Source: Sphingobium lactosutens DS20 (GTDB taxonomy: Bacteria > Pseudomonadota > Alphaproteobacteria > Sphingomonadales > Sphingomonadaceae). From it: a stretch of 64,000 nt of DNA. The stretch spans positions 82,912-146,911 of the forward strand of contig NZ_ATDP01000091.1 of the NCBI RefSeq assembly GCF_000445105.1, read 5' to 3'. A program made the translations under genes and the position numbers. Within the stretch, counting starts at the first letter, position 1. Every line of letters starts with the position of its first letter. Under the pieces are notes generated by a model. That model worked only from the letters and a program-made list of their open reading frames with translations. It did no database searches and had not been told where the DNA came from. This document shows positions 34,788 to 47,675 of this stretch, piece after piece.

Positions 34788-36044
34788 ATGCGCAAATCCA
34801 TCCGGCGCGACCAGCTGCGGCTCGGCATGTTCATCCACAGTTTCAAAGGATCCTGGTTCAAGCATCCCTTCTGGCGGGCGCGTTTCCTGCTGGAGAATGA
34901 CGAGGACCTGGCGACCGTACTGGATAGCGAAATCGAGCAGTTGATCATTGACACCGACAGGGGCGTCGATGTGGAGGAGCGCCAAGCGTCCGCCCCGCCC
35001 CGGTCTGGCTCAGCACCTGTGCCTGAGCGTCCAGCGAAAGCGCCGCAGCGCGTGCGCGCTACGCCGTTGCGGCAGGACGACAGCCATGAAGTGGCGCGGA
35101 TCGAAGCGACGCGTGTCACGAATCGGTCGAAAAAGGTGATGCGCGAGATTTTCGATTCGGCGCGGCTCGGCAAGGCGGTGCAATGCGCGTCGGTGACGGC
35201 CGTAGTCGCGGACGTCACCAACATGATCGAGAAGAATCGCCAGGCTTTCCTAAAAGTGCTGCGCCTCAAGTCGAAGGACGAATACACCTATCTCCATTCG
35301 GTCGCCGTATGTGCGTTGATGATTAACCTCGGCAGGCAGCTGAAGCTGGACGAGGCCGCCATCGCGGACCTTGGCACGGCCGGCCTGTTGCACGACATCG
35401 GCAAGATGCTGGTGCCAGCCGATGTGCTGAACAAGCCCGGCCGGCTGACGGCTGAGGAGTTCGCGATCATCCAGACCCATGCCGAACGCGGGTCACAGCT
35501 GCTGGAGGAGATCGGCGCCGTGCCCGCCTTGGCGCAGGACGTATGCCGTCATCATCATGAGAAGATGGACGGGACCGGCTATCCATCGCGTCTGCCCGGC
35601 GCGCAGATCAGCTTGGCGGCGCGCATGGGCGCGATTTGTGACGTCTATGACGCGCTCACATCCAATCGCATTTATAAGGAGGCTTGGACCCCGGTCGAGG
35701 CGATCACCCGGATGCGGAACTGGGAGGGGCATTTCGACCCTGCCCTGATGTTCCGCTTCATGCAGAGCATCGACACCTTTCCCGTAGGTATGGTCGTGCG
35801 GCTGCGATCGAACCGGCTGGGGGTAGTGCTGGACAATGGCCGGCGCGCATCGCGGCCCAAGGTGCTCGCCTTCTATTCGACTCGCGACCAGGAATGGATC
35901 GACAAGGACATCGTCGTCATCGGCGAAAGCCTGTCCCGCGACGCAATCCTGGAGGAGGTCGATCCGGCCCATTGGGGTATCGAACGCGCTGCGATCGATC
36001 GGATAATGGAGGCGGAAGCGCCTCGGCCCAAGCTGGCGGGTTGA
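34788..36044 (+). CDS. HD-GYP cyclic-di-GMP phosphodiesterase with DUF3391
   Basis: The 418-residue cytoplasmic protein has a DUF3391 domain at about residues 1-65 (SIRRDQLRLGMFIHSFKGSWFKHPFWRARFLL). A linker follows, then the HD-GYP domain with GLLHDIGKMLVP (HD), VCRHHHEKMDGTGYPSRL (HHExxDGxGYP) and SLAARMGAICDVYDALTSNR. All metal-binding and GYP residues are present, so it should hydrolyse c-di-GMP. A C-terminal beta domain follows, with GMVVRLRSNRLGVVLDNG. The protein is soluble, so its activity is probably set by an unknown partner or by its N-terminal domain. Confidence 0.93.
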   Translation: MRKSIRRDQLRLGMFIHSFKGSWFKHPFWRARFLLENDEDLATVLDSEIEQLIIDTDRGVDVEERQASAPPRSGSAPVPERPAKAPQRVRATPLRQDDSHEVARIEATRVTNRSKKVMREIFDSARLGKAVQCASVTAVVADVTNMIEKNRQAFLKVLRLKSKDEYTYLHSVAVCALMINLGRQLKLDEAAIADLGTAGLLHDIGKMLVPADVLNKPGRLTAEEFAIIQTHAERGSQLLEEIGAVPALAQDVCRHHHEKMDGTGYPSRLPGAQISLAARMGAICDVYDALTSNRIYKEAWTPVEAITRMRNWEGHFDPALMFRFMQSIDTFPVGMVVRLRSNRLGVVLDNGRRASRPKVLAFYSTRDQEWIDKDIVVIGESLSRDAILEEVDPAHWGIERAAIDRIMEAEAPRPKLAG

Positions 36045-36098
36045 GTCGCCGACGACAAAAGGGCCTCCCCTAACCTGCGAAACAGAAGACCCATCGCG

Positions 36099-36653
36099 TC
36101 AGTCAGGCTTTTTGGCGACGCTGACCATAGCCGGGCGCAGCAGGCGATCCTTGATCATATAGCCCGCCTGCATTTCAACGAGGATGGTGCCAGGCTCCGC
36201 ATCGGCAGACGGGACTTCCATCATCGCCTGATGCTTGTTGGGATCGAGCGGCTGGCCCACGGATTCCAATTTGGTGATGCCATTGCGGCCGAACACGCTC
36301 TCAAGCTCGCGCCCAGTCGCTTCCAGGCCGACGACCAGACCCTTGAACTTTTCATCCTCGCGCAGGTCGGCGGGAATGGCCGCAAGGGCGCGGGTCAGGT
36401 TATCGGCCACCGACAGCATGTCGCGGGCAAAGGCCGTGGCGGCATAGGCGCGCGCGTCGGCCAGTTCCTTTTCGAGCCGGCGCCGCACATTCTGCGTGTC
36501 GGCATGGGCGTAGAGAATATCCTGCTTCGCGGTCGCCAGCTCCGCTTCCAGCGCGGCGATGCGATCGGCCGTTGCGTCGCCGGCAGGCGCGCCGTCTTCG
36601 GGCAGGGCATCGACGACTTCGGTATTTTCCAAATTCTGATTATCTTCGCTCAT
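36099..36653 (-). CDS. grpE: Nucleotide exchange factor GrpE
   Basis: The 184-residue protein has an acidic N-terminus (MSEDNQNLENTEVVDALPED), then a long coiled coil (ADRIAALEAELATAKQDILYAHADTQNVRRRLEKE). The C-terminal beta domain includes LDPNKHQAMMEVPSADAEPGTILVEMQAGYMIKDRLLRPAMVSVAK. It releases ADP from DnaK. Its ATG overlaps the hrcA stop by four bases (ATGA). Confidence 0.98.
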   Translation of the reverse strand: MSEDNQNLENTEVVDALPEDGAPAGDATADRIAALEAELATAKQDILYAHADTQNVRRRLEKELADARAYAATAFARDMLSVADNLTRALAAIPADLREDEKFKGLVVGLEATGRELESVFGRNGITKLESVGQPLDPNKHQAMMEVPSADAEPGTILVEMQAGYMIKDRLLRPAMVSVAKKPD

Positions 36654-37693
36654 CTCATCAATCTCGATAGCGTCTGTGCAGTGAAGTCCACCATGGGGAT
36701 CACCCGCGCATAGTTCAAGCGCGTGGGGCCGATCACGCCGACCACGCCGACGACCCGGCCATCCGCGCCACGATAGGGTGCGGCTATGACGGAAGACCCC
36801 GACAGGGAAAAGAGCTTGTTTTCCGAACCGATGAAGATTTTGGTCGCGCTGCCGGCCAGCGCGCCGCGCAGCAGGTCCATAATTTCCTGCTTGCCTTCCA
36901 GTTGCTCCAGCAATTGGCGTGCACGCTCCAGGTCGGCGGCGGTGCTTTCATCAATCAGGCGGGACTGGCCTCGCACGATCAGTACCGGACGGTCATCCGC
37001 GTCATGCGACCAGGTGGCGATGCCGCGCTCCACCAAATCGCGCGCCGCCCGATCGAGCGCGCCACGATCCGCCTCCATCTCGCGCCGCAATGCATCGCCC
37101 GCTTCGCGCAGGGTGAGCCCGGCAAAGCGCGCGGACATGAAATTGGCCGCTTCGTTGAGCATGACCGGGCTGACGCCATCGGGCAGGTCGAGCACGCGGT
37201 TTTCGACCGACCCATCCTGTCCGACCAGCACGGCGAGCGCCTGACGGGCGTTTAGCGGCACGAAGCCGAACTGGCGCAGCACCGGCTCGCGCTTTGGCAC
37301 CATAACGATGCCCGCGCAGGCGGACAGGCCGCTCAAGGTTGCGGTGGCGGCGGACAGGGCCTCTTCGATCGGGCCGTTTTCCGTGATGCCCGCCTCGATC
37401 GCGCGGCGTTCCTCGATGGAGGGTTCAGCCGCCTGCATCATGCCGTCGACGAACAGGCGAAGGCCCGTTTCGGTGGGCATCCGACCGGCCGATGTATGGG
37501 GCGCGGCGAGCAGCCCCAATTCCTCCAAATCCTGCATGACATTGCGGATGGAGGCGGGCGACAGGCTCAAGGACGCCATCTTGCTGATCGTGCGCGATCC
37601 CACGGGCAGGCCAGTGCCGAGATAGCTTTCCACCACCAGGCGGAAAACATCGCGCGCGCGATCATTCAATTCGGAAACCGGTATGACCGACAT
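36650..37693 (-). CDS. hrcA: Heat-inducible transcription repressor HrcA
   Basis: The 347-residue protein has an N-terminal winged helix (LNDRARDVFRLVVESYLGTGLPVGSRTISK ... SPASIRNVMQDLEELGLL). This is followed by the HrcA effector domain (GIVMVPKREPVLRQFGFVPLNARQALAVLVGQDGSVENR) and SSVIAAPYRGADGRVVGVVGVIGPTRLNYARVIPMVD. It represses heat-shock genes through CIRCE sites. No CIRCE element was seen upstream of hrcA or dnaK in this window, so its targets lie elsewhere (probably groESL). It is transcribed with grpE. Confidence 0.97.
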   Translation of the reverse strand: MSVIPVSELNDRARDVFRLVVESYLGTGLPVGSRTISKMASLSLSPASIRNVMQDLEELGLLAAPHTSAGRMPTETGLRLFVDGMMQAAEPSIEERRAIEAGITENGPIEEALSAATATLSGLSACAGIVMVPKREPVLRQFGFVPLNARQALAVLVGQDGSVENRVLDLPDGVSPVMLNEAANFMSARFAGLTLREAGDALRREMEADRGALDRAARDLVERGIATWSHDADDRPVLIVRGQSRLIDESTAADLERARQLLEQLEGKQEIMDLLRGALAGSATKIFIGSENKLFSLSGSSVIAAPYRGADGRVVGVVGVIGPTRLNYARVIPMVDFTAQTLSRLMR

Positions 37694-37733
37694 GGTCCTT
37701 ATTTAGGCGAGGCGGCCGCGCCGCTCAAGATCG

Positions 37734-38243
37734 TCACGGCGTTACCGCGCGCGGATTGAGCATGCGCTCCACGTCCAATATTTTGGGCACGGACGCGATA
37801 GCGACGCGCAGCTTGCCATAGCGCGCGTCCATGCAGCCCGACTGGAATTCCAGTTTCGTCGTGTCCTGGCCAGGCCGACTCCACTCGACCTTATAGGCCG
37901 GCAGGTCGGTGGCGAAGGTATCGCAATTTTCCCCATGGGCGATGCGCTGCGTCGTGCCGGTCGCGGGGCGATGCGGCGCAAGCGTGGAGACCAGCCGGCG
38001 ATATTGCGCGCTGGACAAAGTGAAGCGGGTCGCGCCGGGAACGGATGTGTTGCGTTCCGGCTCCAGCAGGCCGGACCCATCGGGCGACACCTGCACCGTA
38101 TAGGTCGGGCACGCGCCGAAACAGCGACCAGCCGTGAAGCGGATCACATCGCCGGGCGCCTTTGGCGGTTCCAGCCCTTCCCTCTCCATCGTGCAGCCCG
38201 CCAACAGAATCAGGCCGGCGGCCATCATGTTTTTCGTCGTCAT
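37734..38243 (-). CDS. DUF6438-type lipoprotein
   Basis: The 169-residue precursor starts MTTKNMMAAGLILLAGCTME, with a lipobox LLAGC. The mature domain has the GRCFGACPTYTVQVSPDGSG motif with two cysteines, the pattern of DUF6438 (C-x-G-x-CPxYxV). Two further cysteines (GENCDTF and QSGCMD) could form a second disulfide. It is probably periplasmic; the function is unknown. It is upstream of hrcA on the same strand and divergent from rph. Confidence 0.8.
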   Translation of the reverse strand: MTTKNMMAAGLILLAGCTMEREGLEPPKAPGDVIRFTAGRCFGACPTYTVQVSPDGSGLLEPERNTSVPGATRFTLSSAQYRRLVSTLAPHRPATGTTQRIAHGENCDTFATDLPAYKVEWSRPGQDTTKLEFQSGCMDARYGKLRVAIASVPKILDVERMLNPRAVTP

Positions 38244-38389
38244 GCCCCCTCATATCGTCCAAATGACGCGCTGGACACTGGCAAGTCGCGCTGTCGGGCG
38301 CTAAGCGGCGCTGCAAGTGCGCTTTCTGGCGCATCGGCGGCGCCGCCCCGGCTGGGCGCGCCGACCTGATCCTTGCAAGGAGATTATTT

Positions 38390-39106
38390 ATGCGTCCTTC
38401 CGGCCGCGCGCCCGACCAGATGCGCGACATCACCATGGAGCCAGGCTTCACCATCCATGCCGAGGGCAGCTGCCTGGTCAGCTTCGGCGATACGCGCGTG
38501 CTGTGCACCGCGTCGGTCGAGGAAAAGGTGCCGCCCTTCCTGCGTGGCAAGGGTTCGGGCTGGGTCACGGCCGAATATGGCATGCTGCCCCGCGCCACCC
38601 ATACGCGCGGCAGCCGTGAGGCGGCCAAGGGCAAGCAGTCGGGGCGGACGCAGGAAATCCAGCGCCTGATCGGCCGATCGCTGCGCACCGTGGTTGACCT
38701 CAAAGCCCTGGGCGAACGGCAGATCGTGGTCGATTGCGACGTAATCCAGGCCGATGGCGGCACGCGCACGGCGGCGATCTCGGGCAGTTGGGTTGCGCTG
38801 CGCATCGCGGTGGACAAGCTGATGGCCAGCGGCGCGCTGAGCCAGGACCCTATCATCCAGAAGGTCGCGGCGATCAGCTGTGGCATCTACAATGGCACGC
38901 CGGTGCTGGACCTCGACTATGCCGAGGACAGCAATGCCGAAACCGACGCGAACCTGATCCTGACCGGTGACGGCAAGTTTGCCGAAGTACAGGCGACGGC
39001 CGAAGGCGCGGCCTATGACGAGGAAGAACTGCTCCGCCTGCTTCGGCTCGCACGGATCGGCTGCGCCAAGATCTTCGCGGCGCAGGACGCGGCCACGGGG
39101 CGGTGA
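38390..39106 (+). CDS. rph: Ribonuclease PH
   Basis: The 238-residue protein starts [20 protein letters not shown]. An excellent Shine-Dalgarno (AAGGAG) lies seven bases upstream. RNase PH motifs include [35 protein letters not shown] and [39 protein letters not shown], with the latter's Asp pair in the phosphate site. It trims tRNA 3' ends phosphorolytically. It is followed by rdgB after a repeat. Confidence 0.97.
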   Translation: MRPSGRAPDQMRDITMEPGFTIHAEGSCLVSFGDTRVLCTASVEEKVPPFLRGKGSGWVTAEYGMLPRATHTRGSREAAKGKQSGRTQEIQRLIGRSLRTVVDLKALGERQIVVDCDVIQADGGTRTAAISGSWVALRIAVDKLMASGALSQDPIIQKVAAISCGIYNGTPVLDLDYAEDSNAETDANLILTGDGKFAEVQATAEGAAYDEEELLRLLRLARIGCAKIFAAQDAATGR

Positions 39107-39128
39107 TGCATCAAAATGGTTAAATACT

Positions 39129-39206
39129 GTGCTCCTGCGAAGGCAGGAGCCTAGGGTCGATGACGGTGACTTCGCACTCTGGGCTCCTGCTTCCGCAGGA
39201 GCACAT
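39129..39206. repeat. Gene-less palindromic element (two inverted hairpin arms)
   Basis: The left arm is 39129-39156 (starts GTGCTCCTGCGAAGGCAGGA) and the right arm is 39177-39206 (ends TTCCGCAGGAGCACAT). The arms are inverted copies of each other, and each folds into its own GCTCCTGC/GCAGGAGC hairpin. About 20 bases separate them. The arms match those flanking the GIY-YIG gene at 46048-46409: the left arm here and the reverse complement of the right arm there differ at only about two of 28 positions. Confidence 0.88.
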
Positions 39207-39224
39207 CAGGTAAGGTCACAATAT

Positions 39225-39854
39225 ATGTCAGACGATTTCGGACAGGAACAGGCGATCCGCAAGCTTGCCCCGGGCAAGCTAGTGATCGCCAGCCATAATG
39301 CGGGCAAGGTGCGCGAGATTGCGGCGCTGCTTGGCCCCTATGGCATCGAGCCGATTTCGGCTGGAAGCCTGGACCTGCCCGAACCGGAGGAGACCGGCAC
39401 CACCTTTATCGCCAATGCCGAGTTGAAGGCGATGCAGGCGGCGGACCTTTCCGGCCTGCCCGCTCTTGCCGACGACAGTGGCCTGTGCGTCGAGGCGCTG
39501 GGCGGCGACCCGGGGCTGTTTTCGGCGCGCTGGGCTGGTCCAGACAAGGATTTTGGCCTAGCTATGCAAAAGGTCTGGGACGGGATCGAGGCCAAGGGCC
39601 CGGAGGCGGGGCATGACGCGCATTTCGTTTGCGCGCTGGCGCTCGCCTGGCCGGACGGTCATGTCGAAGCGTTCGAAGGCCGGGTCGATGGCACGATCAT
39701 CTGGCCTCCGCGCGGAGACAAGGGCTTTGGCTATGACCCGATGTTCCAGCCCCACGGGTATGACATCAGCTTCGGCGAAATGGACCCGGACGCCAAGCAC
39801 GCCATGAGCCACCGCGCCCACGCCTTCGCACAACTGGTGAAGGCAGTGTTCTGA
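39225..39854 (+). CDS. rdgB: XTP/dITP pyrophosphatase (RdgB/HAM1)
   Basis: The 209-residue protein starts [23 protein letters not shown]1 motifs include [19 protein letters not shown] near the N-terminus and [28 protein letters not shown] (metal-binding Asp). [19 protein letters not shown] and [10 protein letters not shown] follow. It removes ITP, dITP and XTP from the nucleotide pool. It begins 18 bases after the palindromic element and lies downstream of rph, as in many alphaproteobacteria. Confidence 0.97.
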   Translation: MSDDFGQEQAIRKLAPGKLVIASHNAGKVREIAALLGPYGIEPISAGSLDLPEPEETGTTFIANAELKAMQAADLSGLPALADDSGLCVEALGGDPGLFSARWAGPDKDFGLAMQKVWDGIEAKGPEAGHDAHFVCALALAWPDGHVEAFEGRVDGTIIWPPRGDKGFGYDPMFQPHGYDISFGEMDPDAKHAMSHRAHAFAQLVKAVF

Positions 39855-39948
39855 CGCCTCTTTGCGGCGGCTTTCCTTGCGCAAGATCGATGTGCCGGTG
39901 CCGCGCCAAGCTGGCCCCGGCGCGCAATCCCCGCTAAGGGCGGCGGAG

Positions 39949-41130
39949 ATGCCCGATAGCTGCCTTCTTTCCCATGACAATCCTCCGACCGCCGAGCCCT
40001 TGGCCCTTTATATCCATTGGCCCTTCTGCGTGTCCAAATGCCCCTATTGCGACTTTAACAGCCATGTGCGCGAGGGCGTTGATGTCGATGCGTGGCGCGG
40101 GGCGCTGCTGGCGGATATGGCGCATGAGGCGGCGTTGACCGGCGGACGGGCGCTGACGTCGATCTTTTTTGGCGGCGGCACGCCATCGCTGATGCCGCCC
40201 GCTCTGGTCGCCGACCTGATCTCGGCCGCGGACCGCCACTGGGGCCTGGCGCCCGACATTGAGATCACGCTGGAGGCCAATCCCAATTCGGTCGAAGCGG
40301 CGCGTTTTGCCGATCTGGCCACCGCCGGCGTGAACCGCGTTTCCCTGGGGCTTCAGGCGCTCGATGATCAGGCTCTGCATTTTCTGGGCCGCGCGCATGA
40401 CGTCGACGAAGGACTGGCGGCGCTCGCTACCGCGCAGCGCGTGTTCGATCGGGTGAGCTTTGACCTCATCTATGCGCGGCCGGGCCAGAGCGAGGCGGAT
40501 TGGGAGGCAGAGCTGACGCGTGCGCTGGGCTATGGCACCGGGCATTTGTCGCTCTATCAGCTGACGATCGAGCCGGGTACGCGCTTTGCGACGCTGGTGG
40601 CGCAGGGCAAGCTCGCTCCGGCCGACCCCGACCATGGCGCAACCCTCTATGAGCTGACCCAGGCGATGGCGGGCGCGGCGGGCATTCCGGCCTATGAGAT
40701 CAGCAATCATGCCCGACCGGGTCAGGAAAGCCGACACAACCTCACCTATTGGCGCTATGGCGACTATGCCGGCATCGGCCCGGGTGCGCATGGCCGGCGG
40801 ACCGGCCAAGCCACGGTGCGCCACAAGAAGCCGGAAAACTGGATGAACGCCGTCGCGCGTAACGGCCATGGCGCGCAGAACGAAGACCCGCTGGCGGGCG
40901 AGGATCGGGCACGCGAGGCGCTGCTGATGGGGCTGCGGCTGCGCGAAGGCGTCGACCTTGACCGCATCGTGGCACTGTCGGGCATTGCGCGCACGCGGCT
41001 GGTGGACGGCCGGGCGATGACGCGACTGATCGAGTTAGGGCTGATCGACCGACAGGACAGCCGGATACAGGTCACGCCCGCCGGCATGTTGCTGCTGGAC
41101 GCGATCCTGCCGGAAATCGTGACGGTCTGA
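39949..41130 (+). CDS. hemW: Radical SAM heme chaperone HemW
   Basis: The 393-residue protein is read from the ATG at 39949 (MPDSCLLSHDNPPTAEPLAL), with AAGGG upstream. The [4Fe-4S]/SAM motif is CVSKCPYCDFNSH, the HemW form (CxxxCxxC followed by F, not the fourth Cys of HemN). IFFGGGTPSLM and the HemW-specific SRHNLTYWRYGDYAGIGPGAHG follow. It therefore probably transfers heme rather than decarboxylating coproporphyrinogen. It is downstream of rdgB in the rph-rdgB-hemW array. Confidence 0.95.
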   Translation: MPDSCLLSHDNPPTAEPLALYIHWPFCVSKCPYCDFNSHVREGVDVDAWRGALLADMAHEAALTGGRALTSIFFGGGTPSLMPPALVADLISAADRHWGLAPDIEITLEANPNSVEAARFADLATAGVNRVSLGLQALDDQALHFLGRAHDVDEGLAALATAQRVFDRVSFDLIYARPGQSEADWEAELTRALGYGTGHLSLYQLTIEPGTRFATLVAQGKLAPADPDHGATLYELTQAMAGAAGIPAYEISNHARPGQESRHNLTYWRYGDYAGIGPGAHGRRTGQATVRHKKPENWMNAVARNGHGAQNEDPLAGEDRAREALLMGLRLREGVDLDRIVALSGIARTRLVDGRAMTRLIELGLIDRQDSRIQVTPAGMLLLDAILPEIVTV

Positions 41131-41139
41131 CCCGCCTGA

Positions 41140-41658
41140 TCAGGGCTGCTCGGTCGTCTTTGCCTCGGGCGAGGGCACTGCATCCTTGCTGGTCATGGCA
41201 ACGGCTGGCGGCCCCTTCTGGACGGCGGCGGCCAAGTCCCCGACGGGTGCGCAATCGGTCTTGCAGAGCTTTTGCGCCTGCGCCAGCACTTCCTTGGCGC
41301 GTGCGACCGCGCCCTTTTCCATCATCGCCTCGCCCTGTCCCGCAAGGGCAACGACATCGGTCGGGTCGAGCAGCAAGGCTTCCTTGTACAGCCGGATCGC
41401 CTTGCCCTGCAGCCCCTGCGCCCGCGCGACTTCAGCGAGCGCGACATAAGCGGCGCGGTTGCGCGGATCGACCGCCAGCGCGCTTTCCAGCGCATCGGTC
41501 GCGCCTTCCAGATTGCCCGCCTTGCGCGCCGCCTCTCCCGCTTTCTGCCACTCGATCGACTGGGGAGTGATCTGGCTGTCCGGCCGTTGGCTGAAGCCCA
41601 CGCTGGACACAGTGGTCAGCAAGGCGGCAAGCGCGATCGAGGCGGGGGTGAAACGCAT
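41140..41658 (-). CDS. Periplasmic TPR-repeat protein
   Basis: The 172-residue precursor starts [20 protein letters not shown] at the ATG at 41658, with GGAGAAG upstream. A signal peptide of about 23 residues is followed by two to three TPR units ([46 protein letters not shown] and [34 protein letters not shown]). A Cys pair ([10 protein letters not shown]) and a polar tail end the protein. It probably mediates protein contacts in the periplasm. It converges with hemW and lies downstream of the RsmB-like gene. Confidence 0.83.
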   Translation of the reverse strand: MRFTPASIALAALLTTVSSVGFSQRPDSQITPQSIEWQKAGEAARKAGNLEGATDALESALAVDPRNRAAYVALAEVARAQGLQGKAIRLYKEALLLDPTDVVALAGQGEAMMEKGAVARAKEVLAQAQKLCKTDCAPVGDLAAAVQKGPPAVAMTSKDAVPSPEAKTTEQP

Positions 41659-41750
41659 TATCTTCTCCAGCCATGTTTCAGGCGATGATTGCAGGCTCTG
41701 GTCCAAGGGCCAAGTGTCGCGAACTTGCACGGCTTTGTCCATGGGATGAT

Positions 41751-42926
41751 TTATGCCGGTCGGCAAAGCTGCGCGAAGAAGAAGCCGTCGCTGCCATCAT
41801 GCTCCGGCGTCAGCAGCACGCCTCCGCCATGCGCCCGCCCGACCGGCACGTCGACCGGTTCGACGATCCAGCCTTCGTGACGAGCCAGAAATGCCGCCAC
41901 CTGATCGCGTCCCTCGCGATCGACCAGCGCGCAGGTTGCGTAGACCAGCAGCCCACCCGGCCGCACCAGCGGCGCGGCAAAATCGAGGATACGCGCCTGT
42001 TCCGCCACCAGCCGCTCCAGCCGCGCCGGGGTCAGCCGCCAGCGCGCTTCGGGATTGCGCCGCCAGGTTCCCGTGCCCGAACAGGGCGCATCCACCAGCA
42101 CCACATCCGCCTGCCCCTGCAAATGCGCAAGCCCGCGTGCCTCATGCGCCTGATCCAGCAGCAATGTGTCGATGAATGTCGCGCCGGCGCGCTGCGCCCT
42201 GGGTTCCAGCCGCGCCAGGCGCGATCGGATGGTGTCGGCCGCGATCAGCCTGCCCTGCCCCGCCATCGCAGCGGCCAGCGCCAGCGTCTTGCCGCCCGCC
42301 CCGGCGCACAGATCGACGACCGTCATGCCGGGCCGGGCCTCGCACGCCGCTGCAATCCACTGGCTGCCAGCATCCTGCACTTCGACAAGGCCGTCCTTCC
42401 ACGCTGGATGCTGCTCGACCGGCGAGCCTTCGGGCAGACGCAGCGCGTCGGGCAGTCGGGGAACGGCAATAGCGTCGGGGAATAAAGGCGCGACCTGGGC
42501 GGGCGCGGCCTTGAGGCGATTGACGCGCACATCGACAGGGGCGCGGCCCAGCAGCGCGTCCTGCTCGACCGGCGCGGCGAGCAACGGCTGGAGCCAAGCG
42601 GGCACGGCGCTTGCCGGCGCTCCCGGTTCGCCCGGCTCGATCGGCAGCGGCGCGTGTGGCGACCCATCGAACAGGGCTGCAAGGGCCGGCTGGTCCTGCG
42701 CCAGGCCGATCATCGCCGCGCGGCCCGACTCCGGCCGTTCGGCCGCGCGGCGGATCGCGTCATAGACGTGGTCGCGCACGGCGCGACGATCACGCGACCC
42801 GGCATAACGCCGTTCCTTGAAATAGCGGGCGATCAGCGTATCGGCGGCCGGACCGCCATCGCGCGCGGAGGCGATGATCGCGTCCAGCAGGTCGATTGCG
42901 GCCTGTACGCGGGCGGATGGGGTCAC
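41751..42926 (-). CDS. RsmB/NOP2-type rRNA m5C methyltransferase
   Basis: The 391-residue protein is translated from a GTG ([20 protein letters not shown]). An N-terminal NusB-like helical region comes first. The methyltransferase domain has SAM motif [19 protein letters not shown] and the two catalytic cysteines in [19 protein letters not shown] and [18 protein letters not shown]. It methylates a cytosine in rRNA, probably C967 or another site. It has 46 bases between its start and the guaB stop upstream. Confidence 0.92.
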   Translation of the reverse strand: MTPSARVQAAIDLLDAIIASARDGGPAADTLIARYFKERRYAGSRDRRAVRDHVYDAIRRAAERPESGRAAMIGLAQDQPALAALFDGSPHAPLPIEPGEPGAPASAVPAWLQPLLAAPVEQDALLGRAPVDVRVNRLKAAPAQVAPLFPDAIAVPRLPDALRLPEGSPVEQHPAWKDGLVEVQDAGSQWIAAACEARPGMTVVDLCAGAGGKTLALAAAMAGQGRLIAADTIRSRLARLEPRAQRAGATFIDTLLLDQAHEARGLAHLQGQADVVLVDAPCSGTGTWRRNPEARWRLTPARLERLVAEQARILDFAAPLVRPGGLLVYATCALVDREGRDQVAAFLARHEGWIVEPVDVPVGRAHGGGVLLTPEHDGSDGFFFAQLCRPA

Positions 42927-42972
42927 AGGTGCCTGCCCCTTCCCTTGAGGTTGGCCGTCGGCCTTTCAGCCA

Positions 42973-44532
<1,560 letters not shown>

Positions 44533-44577
44533 TTATTGCACTGCAAAAGGCACGGGTGCCTCGCCATGGGCAAAAAG

Positions 44578-44603
44578 AAAAGGCCCCCGGATGGAGGCCT
44601 TTT
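44578..44603 (-). terminator. Terminator of the suc-lpd operon
   Basis: AAAAGGCC and GGCCTTTT are inverted 8-base arms. On the minus strand they are followed by TTTTCTTTTT, giving a strong terminator 28 bases after the lpd stop. Confidence 0.85.
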
Positions 44604-44630
44604 CGCTTGGTCGACGGAATGCCGGACCGA

Positions 44631-46031
<1,401 letters not shown>

Positions 46032-46047
46032 CTCTCACCTCATTCTC

Positions 46048-46409
46048 GTGTTCCTGCGAAAGCAGGAACCCAGGGCGTCGTCAGAACAAAGTCTCGAACA
46101 AATCCCGCCATCGCGGATTGTCTCGCTCGATCAACTCGATCTTCCAAGCCCGTTTCCATTTTTTCATCTGCAATTCGCGCCGGCGCGCTTCCTGCAGATC
46201 GTCATATGCTTCGAACCACACCAACATGGTGCAGCCATGTTCCTTCGTAAACCCATCTACCAGTCCGTTGCGGTGCTGATAGGTTCTTCCGGCAAGATCG
46301 CTGGTCACACCCAGATACAGGGTGCCATTCCGACCGCTCGCCATCAGGTAAACATAGCCCGCCTTCGTTGTGCTTCTCCGCCCTAGGCTCCTGCGTCCGC
46401 AGGAGCACA
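46048..46409. mobile_element. GIY-YIG cassette bounded by inverted palindromic arms
   Basis: The left arm is 46048-46075 (GTGTTCCTGCGAAAGCAGGA onward to CCCAGGG). The right arm is 46381-46409 (CCCTAGGCTCCTGCGTCCGC onward to GGAGCACA). Both fold as hairpins and are inverted relative to each other. The whole 362-base unit lies between odhB and lpd, 10 bases after the odhB stop and 16 bases before the lpd start, so it looks inserted into the operon. The arms match the gene-less element at 39129-39206. No flanking target duplication could be confirmed. Confidence 0.7.
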
Positions 46410-46410
46410 A
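46081..46410 (-). CDS. Small GIY-YIG endonuclease-family protein
   Basis: The 109-residue protein contains the single-domain GIY-YIG fold (YhbQ/UPF0213-like). Signatures are GYVYLMASGRNGTLYLGVTSD, then RTYQHRNG (catalytic Arg region). FTKEHGCTMLVWFEAYDDLQEARRRELQMKKWKR carries the conserved Glu, and ERDNPRWRDLFETLF closes the protein. There is no ATG ahead of the GYVYL motif: the only in-frame start is a TTG at 46410, inside the right palindromic arm. Residues 1-16 are therefore encoded by the repeat. The stop lies five bases inside the left arm. It may be translated from odhB read-through. Confidence 0.75.
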   Translation of the reverse strand: MCSCGRRSLGRRSTTKAGYVYLMASGRNGTLYLGVTSDLAGRTYQHRNGLVDGFTKEHGCTMLVWFEAYDDLQEARRRELQMKKWKRAWKIELIERDNPRWRDLFETLF

Positions 46411-46419
46411 GCTTTGGTT

Positions 46420-47667
<1,248 letters not shown>

Positions 47668-47675
47668 GCGCTTTC

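Noticed and set aside
37694..37733. CIRCE element looked for upstream of hrcA.
   Set aside because: No TTAGCACTC-N9-GAGTGCTAA-like inverted repeat is present here or ahead of dnaK.
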